Shown in pieces: positions 47,698 to 55,412 of a DNA stretch of 64,000 nt. The DNA lies in NCBI GenBank assembly GCA_022826485.1, contig JAJDUU010000009.1, positions 1 to 64,000 on the forward strand, given 5' to 3'. Positions within the stretch are counted from its first letter, which is position 1. Every line of letters begins with the position of its first letter. The stretch is from Chloroflexota bacterium. GTDB taxonomy: Bacteria; Chloroflexota; UBA11872. Below the pieces are notes generated by a model. It was given only the letters and a program-made list of their open reading frames with translations, had not been told where the DNA came from and did not search any database. The position numbers were made by a program, and so were the translations under genes.

Positions 47698-48995
47698 TCG
47701 AGGAGGTCTTCGATGCGGATTACGCTGGCGACTTCCGGCACCACGTCAAGCTCGGTGATGCGCTTGATCGCCGGCCGCCAGTCAGCCTCACGGGCGTCGT
47801 GGGTGAGCAGCACGAGCTCGGCGCGCCGGGCATCGGGGTCGACTTCTTTCTGCAGCACCGAGGCGATGCTGATGGCGTGCTCACCGCAGATGGCCGCGAT
47901 GCGCGCCAGAACGCCGGGGCGATCCTTGACCCAGAGGCGCAGGTAGTAGCGCGAGAGCACCTCTTCGATGGGAAGCACGCGCACCGGCTGGTCCAGGAGA
48001 ACGGGAATCCGGTTGTGGGCCGTCCGGCGGATGTTGTGCCCGAGGTCAATGAGGTCGGAGACGATGGCGCTGGACGTGGGCTCGGGACCGGCGCCGCGGC
48101 CCATGAACATGGCGCGTCCCACGAGGTCGCCGGAGATGCGCACGGCGTTGTAGACGCCCTCGACCTGCCCCAAGAGAAAGTCGCGCTGCACCAGCGCCGG
48201 ATGGACGCGGGCTTCGATCGTGTCGCCCCGGCGCTTGGCGATGGCCAGCAGCTTGATGCTGTAGCCCAACTCGGCGGCGTAGGTGAAGTCGGCCTGGGTG
48301 ATCTGCGTGATTCCTTCGCGAAAGACATCTTCCGGAGCGACGCGACTTCTGAATGCCAGCGTCGCGAGAATGGCCAGCTTGAAGGCCGTGTCGTGGCCCT
48401 CGACGTCGTTGGTTGGGTCCGGCTCGGCGTAGCCCAGCTGCTGCGCCTCGGCCAGCGCGTCGCCATAGCTCCGGCCGTGCTCGGCCATCTGGGAGAGGAT
48501 GTAGTTGGTGGTGCCGTTGAGAATGGCGTGGACTTCCTCGATCTCATTGGCCGCCAGGTCCTGTCGAAACGGGCCGATGAGCGGGATGCCGCCGCCGACG
48601 CTGGCCTCGAAATAGAGATCGAGTCCGCGATCGGCGGCCAGCTGCAACAGGTCGACGCCGTGCGCGGCCATGACCTCTTTGTTGGCGGTGACGACGTGCT
48701 TGCCGGCTTCGAGCGCGCGGCGCAGGTATTGCTGCGCGGGCTCGACGCCGCCCAGAACTTCAACGATGACGTCGACGCTGGGGTCGTCGATCACCGACGC
48801 GGCGTCGGTGGTCAGGCGATCCGAGGGGATGGAGGCATCGCGCGGCTTGTTGGGATCACGCACGAGCGCGCGCTGAACGGTGATCGTACGTCCAAGCTGC
48901 CGCTCGAGCATGGCGGCACGGGCGTGAATGTGGCGCGCGACGGCCGAGCCGACGTTGCCGACGCCAAGGAGGCCAAGGCCTATCCCGCTGGACAT
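47694..48995 (-). CDS. hom: Homoserine dehydrogenase with C-terminal ACT domain
   Basis: GLGLLGVGNVGSAVARHI; EALEAGKHVVTANKEVMAAHG; ILNGTTNYILSQM; C-terminal RLWVKDRPGVLARIAAICGEHAISIASVLQKE. Confidence 0.96.
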   Translation of the reverse strand: MSSGIGLGLLGVGNVGSAVARHIHARAAMLERQLGRTITVQRALVRDPNKPRDASIPSDRLTTDAASVIDDPSVDVIVEVLGGVEPAQQYLRRALEAGKHVVTANKEVMAAHGVDLLQLAADRGLDLYFEASVGGGIPLIGPFRQDLAANEIEEVHAILNGTTNYILSQMAEHGRSYGDALAEAQQLGYAEPDPTNDVEGHDTAFKLAILATLAFRSRVAPEDVFREGITQITQADFTYAAELGYSIKLLAIAKRRGDTIEARVHPALVQRDFLLGQVEGVYNAVRISGDLVGRAMFMGRGAGPEPTSSAIVSDLIDLGHNIRRTAHNRIPVLLDQPVRVLPIEEVLSRYYLRLWVKDRPGVLARIAAICGEHAISIASVLQKEVDPDARRAELVLLTHDAREADWRPAIKRITELDVVPEVASVIRIEDLLE

Positions 48996-49074
48996 TCGTG
49001 GCTCACCCCAGCCCGCAGCACCCCGACGGGAGGCGGCAGAGGCAGAATACCCGGCGCTCGCGGCGCGCGGGGCG

Positions 49075-49752
49075 CTACCTGGTCTCGGCGGGCCTGTTTC
49101 CGGGGCGGCGGCCGGCGCCATTTGGGGCTAGGCGATGGGCAAAACGCAGGCCCACGTCGTTGGAGGGGTAGTACTGCTCGTCGTAGCCCGTGAGCGCAAA
49201 GCCCGCGGCCTGGAGCGTGCGAATGGCGGGGAAATTGCGGGACTGGACGGTGGCGCAGAGGGCGCGGCGCCCGCCGGCGCGAGCCGCCTCGACCGCCGCT
49301 CGCGCCAGCCGAACCCCGAGCCCGCGCCGGCGGGCGTGGTGCCGAACCGCCAGCATCCACAGCGTGTCAACGGCGCGCGCGGCGTCGGGCACGACCAGGG
49401 CGAACCCATCGACGTCGCCACCGGCCTCGCCCACTATCAGGGATCCCTGCTCCGGTTGGGGCGGATCCGCCGACCCTCCCCATAGCGGATCGCGCAGGGT
49501 GATGGTGCGTGGGAGACGCACTCGCGCGAAGCCGACCATGGGCACGTCGGCCTGCACGCTGGTTTGCAATTGCCACACATGGTCGGTCTCGTAGGACACG
49601 TCCATGGCCAAACACGCCGCCCAATCGGAGGCCGTGCCGAGACGCACGACGCTGCTCGGCGTGGAATCGCGGGCGCGGACGGGACGGCGTAACGTGGCGT
49701 ATTCCGGCGGAGGGGGACGGGCGTCGTCGGCAGCCACGGTCCCCCAGGTCAC
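49075..49752 (-). CDS. GNAT-family N-acetyltransferase
   Basis: LWMLAVRHHARRRGLGVRLARAAVEAARAGGRRALCATVQSRNFPAIRTLQAAGFALTGYDEQYY. Confidence 0.85.
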   Translation of the reverse strand: MTWGTVAADDARPPPPEYATLRRPVRARDSTPSSVVRLGTASDWAACLAMDVSYETDHVWQLQTSVQADVPMVGFARVRLPRTITLRDPLWGGSADPPQPEQGSLIVGEAGGDVDGFALVVPDAARAVDTLWMLAVRHHARRRGLGVRLARAAVEAARAGGRRALCATVQSRNFPAIRTLQAAGFALTGYDEQYYPSNDVGLRFAHRLAPNGAGRRPGNRPAETR

Positions 49753-49919
49753 AACGGCGCAGGCACGGATGGCCGATGGTACCCGGTGCGGTCGGGATCG
49801 CCTTGACCGAGGCCCGGTCCGCCCCTGCCCGTTGCCACAGTCCTTCAGCGGGGTTTAGGACGTTTTCCACCTGCTGATGACTTGCCCCGACCCACCAATT
49901 TCACTCTCGACCCACAAGC

Positions 49920-50002
49920 TGTCATTTCGAGCGAAGCGAGAAATCTCAGGGGCCACGGCCGTGCTCCGGCGCTCTAGATTCCTCACTGCGTTCGGAACGA
50001 CA
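49920..50002. repeat. Family C imperfect palindromic repeat, copy 1
   Basis: TGTCATTTCGAGCGAAGCGAGAAATCT...AGATTCCTCACTGCGTTCGGAACGACA; inverted halves and about 83 bp long. Confidence 0.75.
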
Positions 50003-51133
50003 CTTTGGGGCGCTTCGATTACGCAGCTCGGTCGACGAGATGTCGACTCGGACCTCCGAGGCGGGTATGGCGTGAAACATGCCGGCGGCGGACGGCGGCA
50101 CCTGCAGGTCGTCGAGGCGAACGAGTCCTTGGCCCACGCGCCGCTCCGCCACATGGAAGCGGGCGCCCAGCTCGCGCAGCTCCGTCAGGGCCTGCGCCAT
50201 AGCCTCCGCGCCACCGTAGTAGCGGGGCTCCAGGATGCGGGCGGCGGTGTCGGCGCCCACCGCGAACGCCGTGCCCGGCAGCAGACGGGCTTTCTCGACG
50301 AAGGTCGGCGCGTTCGTGACCACCACCGGCGCGTAACGCGGAACCCGCGCGACCCGCGCAACGAGCTCGTCGGCCGAGAGCGCGGGCTTGTCGACGTTTG
50401 CGATGGATATCTCGTAGGCCGCCTGCCCGGCCGTGCGGCGGCGGGCGGCCGCCAGCAGCGCGTCGTGACCCTCGTGCAGCGGGTTGAACGACCCGGGCAC
50501 CACGATGCCGGGCAGCGCTCCTCCCGCGCTCACGCGGCTGTCAATGTGATCGACCGTGGCCCAGGGCTGCTCACCGCCTGCGACGACGTCCCGGTAGTGC
50601 GCCAGCGCGGTCGCGCCTGTCTGCAAGCGCTCATCCGAATGGAGCTCGATGTCGATTCCGCCGCCGACCATGGCCTCCGCCAGCGTGCCCAGGATGACCC
50701 CTTCGGCAATCGCCTCCTCGTCCGCGCGCGTGCGGGCGTTCTTGCGTAGCCGGACCGTCGACTCCCAGCACTGAAAGCCGTCGACGACCGCCACGTGGAC
50801 GCGGTGGGAGCCCTTGCGCTCGCGGTCGGTGGCCAGGGCGGCGGTGGCGCCGAGCCCAAGCACCGGCAATTGGGGCGACTCGCGCAGCCGCAGCGCTCGC
50901 CGATAGACGGCCTGGGCTAGCTCACGCGCGGTTTGCGGCGAGCAGCGCGACGCCGGCTCCGCCCCAAGCAGCTCCGTGAGCGCGCGGCGTCCATATGGCA
51001 CCTGCGCTTCCAGCACCGTGCGCGACGCGCCGGGGCGGGTCAGCAGGCGCGGGATGACGCCCGAGCCGCCGCCGGTGACCGCCAGCGCCACCATGGCTCG
51101 CGATGAACGGATCGCGGCTACCGCCGTCTCCAC
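49946..51133 (-). CDS. CinA-C-like domain fused to a nucleotidyltransferase (HxGH / ISSTxLR) domain
   Basis: N-terminal ALAVTGGGSGVIPRLLTRPGASRTVLEAQVPYGRRALTELLG...PVLGLGATAALATDRERKGSHRVHVAVVD (CinA-like). C-terminal VPGSFNPLHEGHDALLAAA...DISSTELR. Confidence 0.8.
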   Translation of the reverse strand: METAVAAIRSSRAMVALAVTGGGSGVIPRLLTRPGASRTVLEAQVPYGRRALTELLGAEPASRCSPQTARELAQAVYRRALRLRESPQLPVLGLGATAALATDRERKGSHRVHVAVVDGFQCWESTVRLRKNARTRADEEAIAEGVILGTLAEAMVGGGIDIELHSDERLQTGATALAHYRDVVAGGEQPWATVDHIDSRVSAGGALPGIVVPGSFNPLHEGHDALLAAARRRTAGQAAYEISIANVDKPALSADELVARVARVPRYAPVVVTNAPTFVEKARLLPGTAFAVGADTAARILEPRYYGGAEAMAQALTELRELGARFHVAERRVGQGLVRLDDLQVPPSAAGMFHAIPASEVRVDISSTELRNRSAPKCRSERSEESRAPEHGRGP

Positions 51134-51148
51134 CGCGCGGCGTCCGTG

Positions 51149-51513
51149 CTAGCCGAGGTCCACGTAGACGCGGCCGTCGGCGACGCGAGCGGGATAGGTC
51201 CTCACGCGGGCGCGCTCGGTAGCGTGCAGCGAGCGGCCGGTGCAGAGGTCGTATTGCCAGCCATGCCAGGGGCAGCGGAGCACGCGCGAATCCGGATCGA
51301 GGACGATAGGCGCGCCGGCCGCGGCGGCGGTGACGTGGTGGCACAGCGTGCCGCTCGACAGAGGCGCGCCCTGGTGGGCGCAGGTGTCGCGCAGGGCATA
51401 GACCTCGTCGTCCCAGCGGACCACGACGATGGCGTGGCGTCCGACCTGCACGCGGCGCGCGCCGCGCTCGCCAAAGTCGGCGAGCGCCCCCACGTCATGC
51501 GCGGTCGAAGTCA
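51149..51513 (-). CDS. Rieske [2Fe-2S] domain protein
   Basis: CAHQGAPLSSG...CPWHGWQYDLCTG (CxH...CxxH Rieske ligands). Confidence 0.92.
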
Positions 51514-52604
51514 TAGAACGCCGCCGCGTTGCCGGCCATGATGCCCTCGCGCATGTCGTCGGGGACGATGGGGGGAACCGCACGGTCGGGCGCGTCGAAG
51601 TCCCAGTGCGGATAGTCGGTGGCGAACATGAGGAAGTCGTCGCGGCCGAGCATGTCCATGATCTGCAGCAGGTGGCGCGGATCGTCCGGCTCCTCCATCG
51701 GCTGCGTGGTCGCTCGGAAATGCTCGCGGATGTACTCGCTGGGCAGCTTCTTGAGCCACGGAATCTCGTCGCGCAGCCCCTTGTAGTTCTTGTCGAAGCG
51801 CCACATCAGCGCCGGCAACCAGGCAAAGCCGCCCTCGACCAGCGCCACGCGCAGATCGGGGAAGGTCTCGAACACACCCTCGGCCACGAGGCTGAGCACC
51901 TGGGCCTCGAAGGCCTGCGGCATGCCCGTGTGGTCCTCGATGTAATACGACGGCCAGCCGGTGGCGGTGATCGGGCCGGGATCGCCGCCGAAGTGAATGC
52001 CCAGCGGCAGCCCCATGTCGCTGGCCGCGGCGAGGATGGGGCGATAGCGCCGGCGGCCATAGGGCTCGACGGCGCGGACGATCAGGAGCAGTTGCACGAA
52101 CCGCGGGTCCCGACCGGCGCGGCGAATCTCGGCGGCGGCCGCGTCGGGATCCTCCGTGTTGACGACGATCGATCCGCGCCAGCGGGGGTCGTGGTCCAGC
52201 CAGCGCGCCGCGGTCAACTCGTTCACCGCACGCGCGATCGCGTTGGAGAAGTCGAGATTGCGCAGCGCCGACACGGCATACAGCGGATTGAGAATGGCGG
52301 CCTCGATGCCCCAGCCGTCCAGGAGCTGGTCGCGGGCAAAGTCGGGATCGCCGCCGGGCAATAGCCCGCTGGGCGGGAAGGAGTCTCGGCGGGCCGCATA
52401 CTCGTAAAGTCGCGGGAAAACGTTGCCTCCCGGCCCGTCGAATCCCGATTGCTCGATGTAGGCATGCCAGCGCCTCGCCATGAACGGCAGCAGCTCGTCG
52501 ATCGAGTTGACGTAGTTGTGGACATCGGCGTCGATGAGCTTGAACTGTGTCTTGGCGTGCGAATCGGTGCGGGCGTCGGCTTCAGGTAGCGCGGTGGTGA
52601 CCAT
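51495..52604 (-). CDS. Amidohydrolase-2 family metal-dependent hydrolase
   Basis: LIDADVHNYVNSIDELLPFM; LGIHFGGDP; MFATDYPHWDFD; GNAAAFYDF. Confidence 0.9.
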   Translation of the reverse strand: MVTTALPEADARTDSHAKTQFKLIDADVHNYVNSIDELLPFMARRWHAYIEQSGFDGPGGNVFPRLYEYAARRDSFPPSGLLPGGDPDFARDQLLDGWGIEAAILNPLYAVSALRNLDFSNAIARAVNELTAARWLDHDPRWRGSIVVNTEDPDAAAAEIRRAGRDPRFVQLLLIVRAVEPYGRRRYRPILAAASDMGLPLGIHFGGDPGPITATGWPSYYIEDHTGMPQAFEAQVLSLVAEGVFETFPDLRVALVEGGFAWLPALMWRFDKNYKGLRDEIPWLKKLPSEYIREHFRATTQPMEEPDDPRHLLQIMDMLGRDDFLMFATDYPHWDFDAPDRAVPPIVPDDMREGIMAGNAAAFYDFDRA

Positions 52605-52661
52605 GGCGGGCCTCCTTGGCCCCGATGGTGAGCGCGGGCGGCGCTGTCGTCAAGATTTGGC

Positions 52662-54170
52662 CTAATCCAGGCCGTAAATCTCGCCGTATTTGCGGGACAG
52701 GTGGTGCATGAGAGCGTCGACGCCGATGGGGGCGCCGGTGACGCGCTGCACGAGCTCCGCGGCGGTGAAGACCCGGCCGTGGCGATAGATGGAGTGGCGC
52801 AGCCAGTCGAGGAGCGTCGCCAGGTCGCCGCGGCGAATGCGCTCGGGCAGGTCGGGAAGCGCGCGGCGGGCCGCGGCGAACACCTGCGCGCTGATGAGAT
52901 TGCCCAGCGTGTAGCCCTGAAAGGCGCCGCCGACCGTGCCGTGGAACCAGTGCACGTCCTGCAGCACGCCGTCGCGGTCGTCCGGGGGCTCGACGCCCAG
53001 ATCGCTTACATAGCGCGCGCGCCAGGCCTCGGGCAGGTCGCGCACCGCCAGCCGCCCGTCGAGCAGCTGCAGCTCCAGGTCGAAGCGCAGCATGACGTGC
53101 AGGTTGTAGGTGACCTCGTCGGCGTCGGTGCGAATTAGCGACGGCTGCACGTAGTTGATCGCGGGATAGAAGTCATCCAGCGGCACCGTGCCGAGCTGGT
53201 CCGGGAAGGTTGCTTGCAGGTGCGCGAATTGTCCTTCCCAGAAATCCCGGCCGCGCCCCACGAAGTTTTCCCAGAGACGCGATTGGCTCTCGTGCATGCC
53301 GTTGGAGGCGCCGTCGCCCAGCGGCGTGCCCTCGAATACGGGATCGACGCCCAGCTCGTAGAGCGCGTGGCCGGCTTCGTGCATGGCGCTGAAGAGGTGC
53401 TCGCCGAGGAAGTGCTCGTCGGCCCGGACGGTGATGCGCACGTCATCCGAGGCGAAGGTGGTCATGAAGGGATGCGCGGTGTCGTCGATCCGGCCGCGCT
53501 CGAAGTCGAACCCCATCAGCGCGACCACGCGACGGGCGAAATCGCGCTGGGCGCTGATGGGAAAGTGCCGGCGCACGGCGGAATCGTCGTTCCCACCTGC
53601 CGCGGCGATCCGTCGCAGCAAGGGAACCAGCCGCGCTCGCAGCTCCGCGAAAAGGGCCGATATCTCGGAGGCGGTCATGCCCGGGTCCTGGCGGTCGATC
53701 AGCGGATCGGCGACGTGCCGCGCGTTGGGGGTGAAGTTCGAGAGCTGCCGGCTGAGGTCGAGCGTGCGTTCGAGCACGGGCCGGACGGCGGCGAAGTCGT
53801 TGGCGGGCCGCGCCTTGATCCAGGCGGCGTATGAGGCTGCCGCATGCTCCTCGAGCTCGGCGGCGAAGTCGGCCGGCACGCGCACGTCGCGTTCGTAGTC
53901 GCGCCGCGCGACGCGAATCAACGCCGCGTCGGGATGCTCCGGCGGCAAGCTGTCGGCATGTGGCTGCAGGTCGTCGAGCAGGGTGCCGATGGCGGCGTCG
54001 GTGAACGCGGCGTGGGCCAGCCGTTCGAGCGTGGCGATGTGCCGCCCACGGGAAACGGCGCCCTTCGGCGGCATGTAGGTGGTCTGGTCCCAATGGAGCA
54101 CGCAGGCCGCCGCGCGCAGATCGCCGACTTCGCACAGGCGCCGGCGCAGGTCGTCAAGCTTGGGGTTCAT
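52662..54170 (-). CDS. M32 family carboxypeptidase (Taq type)
   Basis: LFSAMHEAGHALYELGVDPVFEGTPLGDGASNGMHESQSRLWENFVGRG (HExxH). Confidence 0.95.
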   Translation of the reverse strand: MNPKLDDLRRRLCEVGDLRAAACVLHWDQTTYMPPKGAVSRGRHIATLERLAHAAFTDAAIGTLLDDLQPHADSLPPEHPDAALIRVARRDYERDVRVPADFAAELEEHAAASYAAWIKARPANDFAAVRPVLERTLDLSRQLSNFTPNARHVADPLIDRQDPGMTASEISALFAELRARLVPLLRRIAAAGGNDDSAVRRHFPISAQRDFARRVVALMGFDFERGRIDDTAHPFMTTFASDDVRITVRADEHFLGEHLFSAMHEAGHALYELGVDPVFEGTPLGDGASNGMHESQSRLWENFVGRGRDFWEGQFAHLQATFPDQLGTVPLDDFYPAINYVQPSLIRTDADEVTYNLHVMLRFDLELQLLDGRLAVRDLPEAWRARYVSDLGVEPPDDRDGVLQDVHWFHGTVGGAFQGYTLGNLISAQVFAAARRALPDLPERIRRGDLATLLDWLRHSIYRHGRVFTAAELVQRVTGAPIGVDALMHHLSRKYGEIYGLD

Positions 54171-54181
54171 GAGTCCTCCAG

Positions 54182-54200
54182 TCCGTCATTCCCGCGGAGG
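54182..54200. repeat. Left half of a family A core repeat, interrupted by a family B element
   Basis: TCCGTCATTCCCGCGGAGG. The right half GCGGGAATCCACC resumes after 54338. Confidence 0.75.
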
Positions 54201-54332
54201 GAGACCTTTGCATAAATCTGTAGGGGCGTGTCTCAGACTCGCCCGACGCGAAGCATCTGGCGCGCTTCCAGGTTCGACCGGACTGGATTCCGGCCTCCGC
54301 CGGAATGACGGAGGGGTTTACGCAAAGGTCTC
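54201..54332. mobile_element. Family B MITE-like element, copy 2 (132 bp), flanked by 6-bp direct repeat CGGAGG
   Basis: Ends GAGACCTTTGC...GCAAAGGTCTC (11-bp perfect TIR, about 17 bp imperfect). TSD CGGAGG at 54195-54200 and 54333-54338. No ORF of note. Confidence 0.85.
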
Positions 54333-54373
54333 CGGAGGCGGGAATCCACCTCTCCATGACCCGCACCCCCTTT

Positions 54374-54457
54374 CGTCCTTCCGAGCAACGCGAGGAATCT
54401 AAGGGGCGCGGCGCCTGCGCCAACGTCTTTAGATTCCTCACTGCGTTCGGAATGACA
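54374..54457. repeat. Family C imperfect palindromic repeat, copy 2
   Basis: CGTCCTTCCGAGCAACGCGAGGAATCTAAG...CTTTAGATTCCTCACTGCGTTCGGAATGACA; parallels 49920-50002. Confidence 0.75.
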
Positions 54458-54492
54458 GATCTGCCGTTTGGAATGCCAGTGCTACGTCTCCC

Positions 54493-55320
54493 TCATGGGG
54501 CCGAGGCGTCGGCCGCGGGCCTGACGGCCGGCGAAAACGCTCGGGCGATGGCGGGCCAGGGGGCATCGCGCATGACCTGCGCCGTGAACGGATCGGTGAC
54601 GCACACCGACACCGCGCCGGCCTTCAGCGCCGCCGTCTCGTCATCGTCGGATCCAGGACCGTCGAAGATGTTGCCGTAGCGCACGCGAACCGTGATGCGC
54701 TTGCCGTCGACGATCGGCGGCTCTGTGAGGCGCAGGCTCTCGAACAGTGTGAATCGCGCGGGCCGCGTGAGCCGCGCCGGCTCCGTGGCCGCGAAGCCCT
54801 TGGGGGTATTGAGATTGACCAGCAGCGGTTGTTTCAGGACGCCGTGCGCATTGGCGGCCGCGACGAAGCGCGCCACGGCGGCGGCGATGGCCCGCTTGTC
54901 CTCCTCGGGCGATTGCGGGGCGTGGGACACGGCGATGCCGGTGAACCCGCGATCGAGCGCCACGCGCGCCGCGCCCATGGTTCCCGAGCTCACATAGCCC
55001 TGCACGCCGGTGTTCCAGCCGGGATTGATGCCGGACACGATGACGTCCGGCTCGCGGTCGAAGCCAATGGCGCATCCCAAGGCCGCCAGGTTGGCCGGCG
55101 GAGCATCCGCCGTGAAGGCGGGAACGGTCGTGCGGATGCCGTCCGGCGGCGCGGCGCGCTGCAAATCGAACTCAGGCGTCAGCGCCACGGACATGCCGGC
55201 GCCGCTGTAGTTGCGGTCCGGCGCGTAGACCCGAACCTCGCCCAGCGGCTCCAGCGCCTCCGCCAGCGCCCAGAGACCCCGGTCCTGGATGCCGTCGTCG
55301 TTCACGACGAGGATTTTCAT
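54493..55320 (-). CDS. surE: 5'/3'-nucleotidase SurE
   Basis: MKILVVNDDGIQDRGLWALAEALEPLGEVRVYAPDRNYSGAGMSVAL; VSGINPGWNTG. Confidence 0.96.
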   Translation of the reverse strand: MKILVVNDDGIQDRGLWALAEALEPLGEVRVYAPDRNYSGAGMSVALTPEFDLQRAAPPDGIRTTVPAFTADAPPANLAALGCAIGFDREPDVIVSGINPGWNTGVQGYVSSGTMGAARVALDRGFTGIAVSHAPQSPEEDKRAIAAAVARFVAAANAHGVLKQPLLVNLNTPKGFAATEPARLTRPARFTLFESLRLTEPPIVDGKRITVRVRYGNIFDGPGSDDDETAALKAGAVSVCVTDPFTAQVMRDAPWPAIARAFSPAVRPAADASAP

Positions 55321-55412
55321 ATCGGCGGCCAAACGCTCTGCCCGTGCTGCCGGGCGCACAGTAGCCGACCGCTCACGAAACTGCCGCGCATGCTCGCCGC
55401 CCGCCGTCCTGC

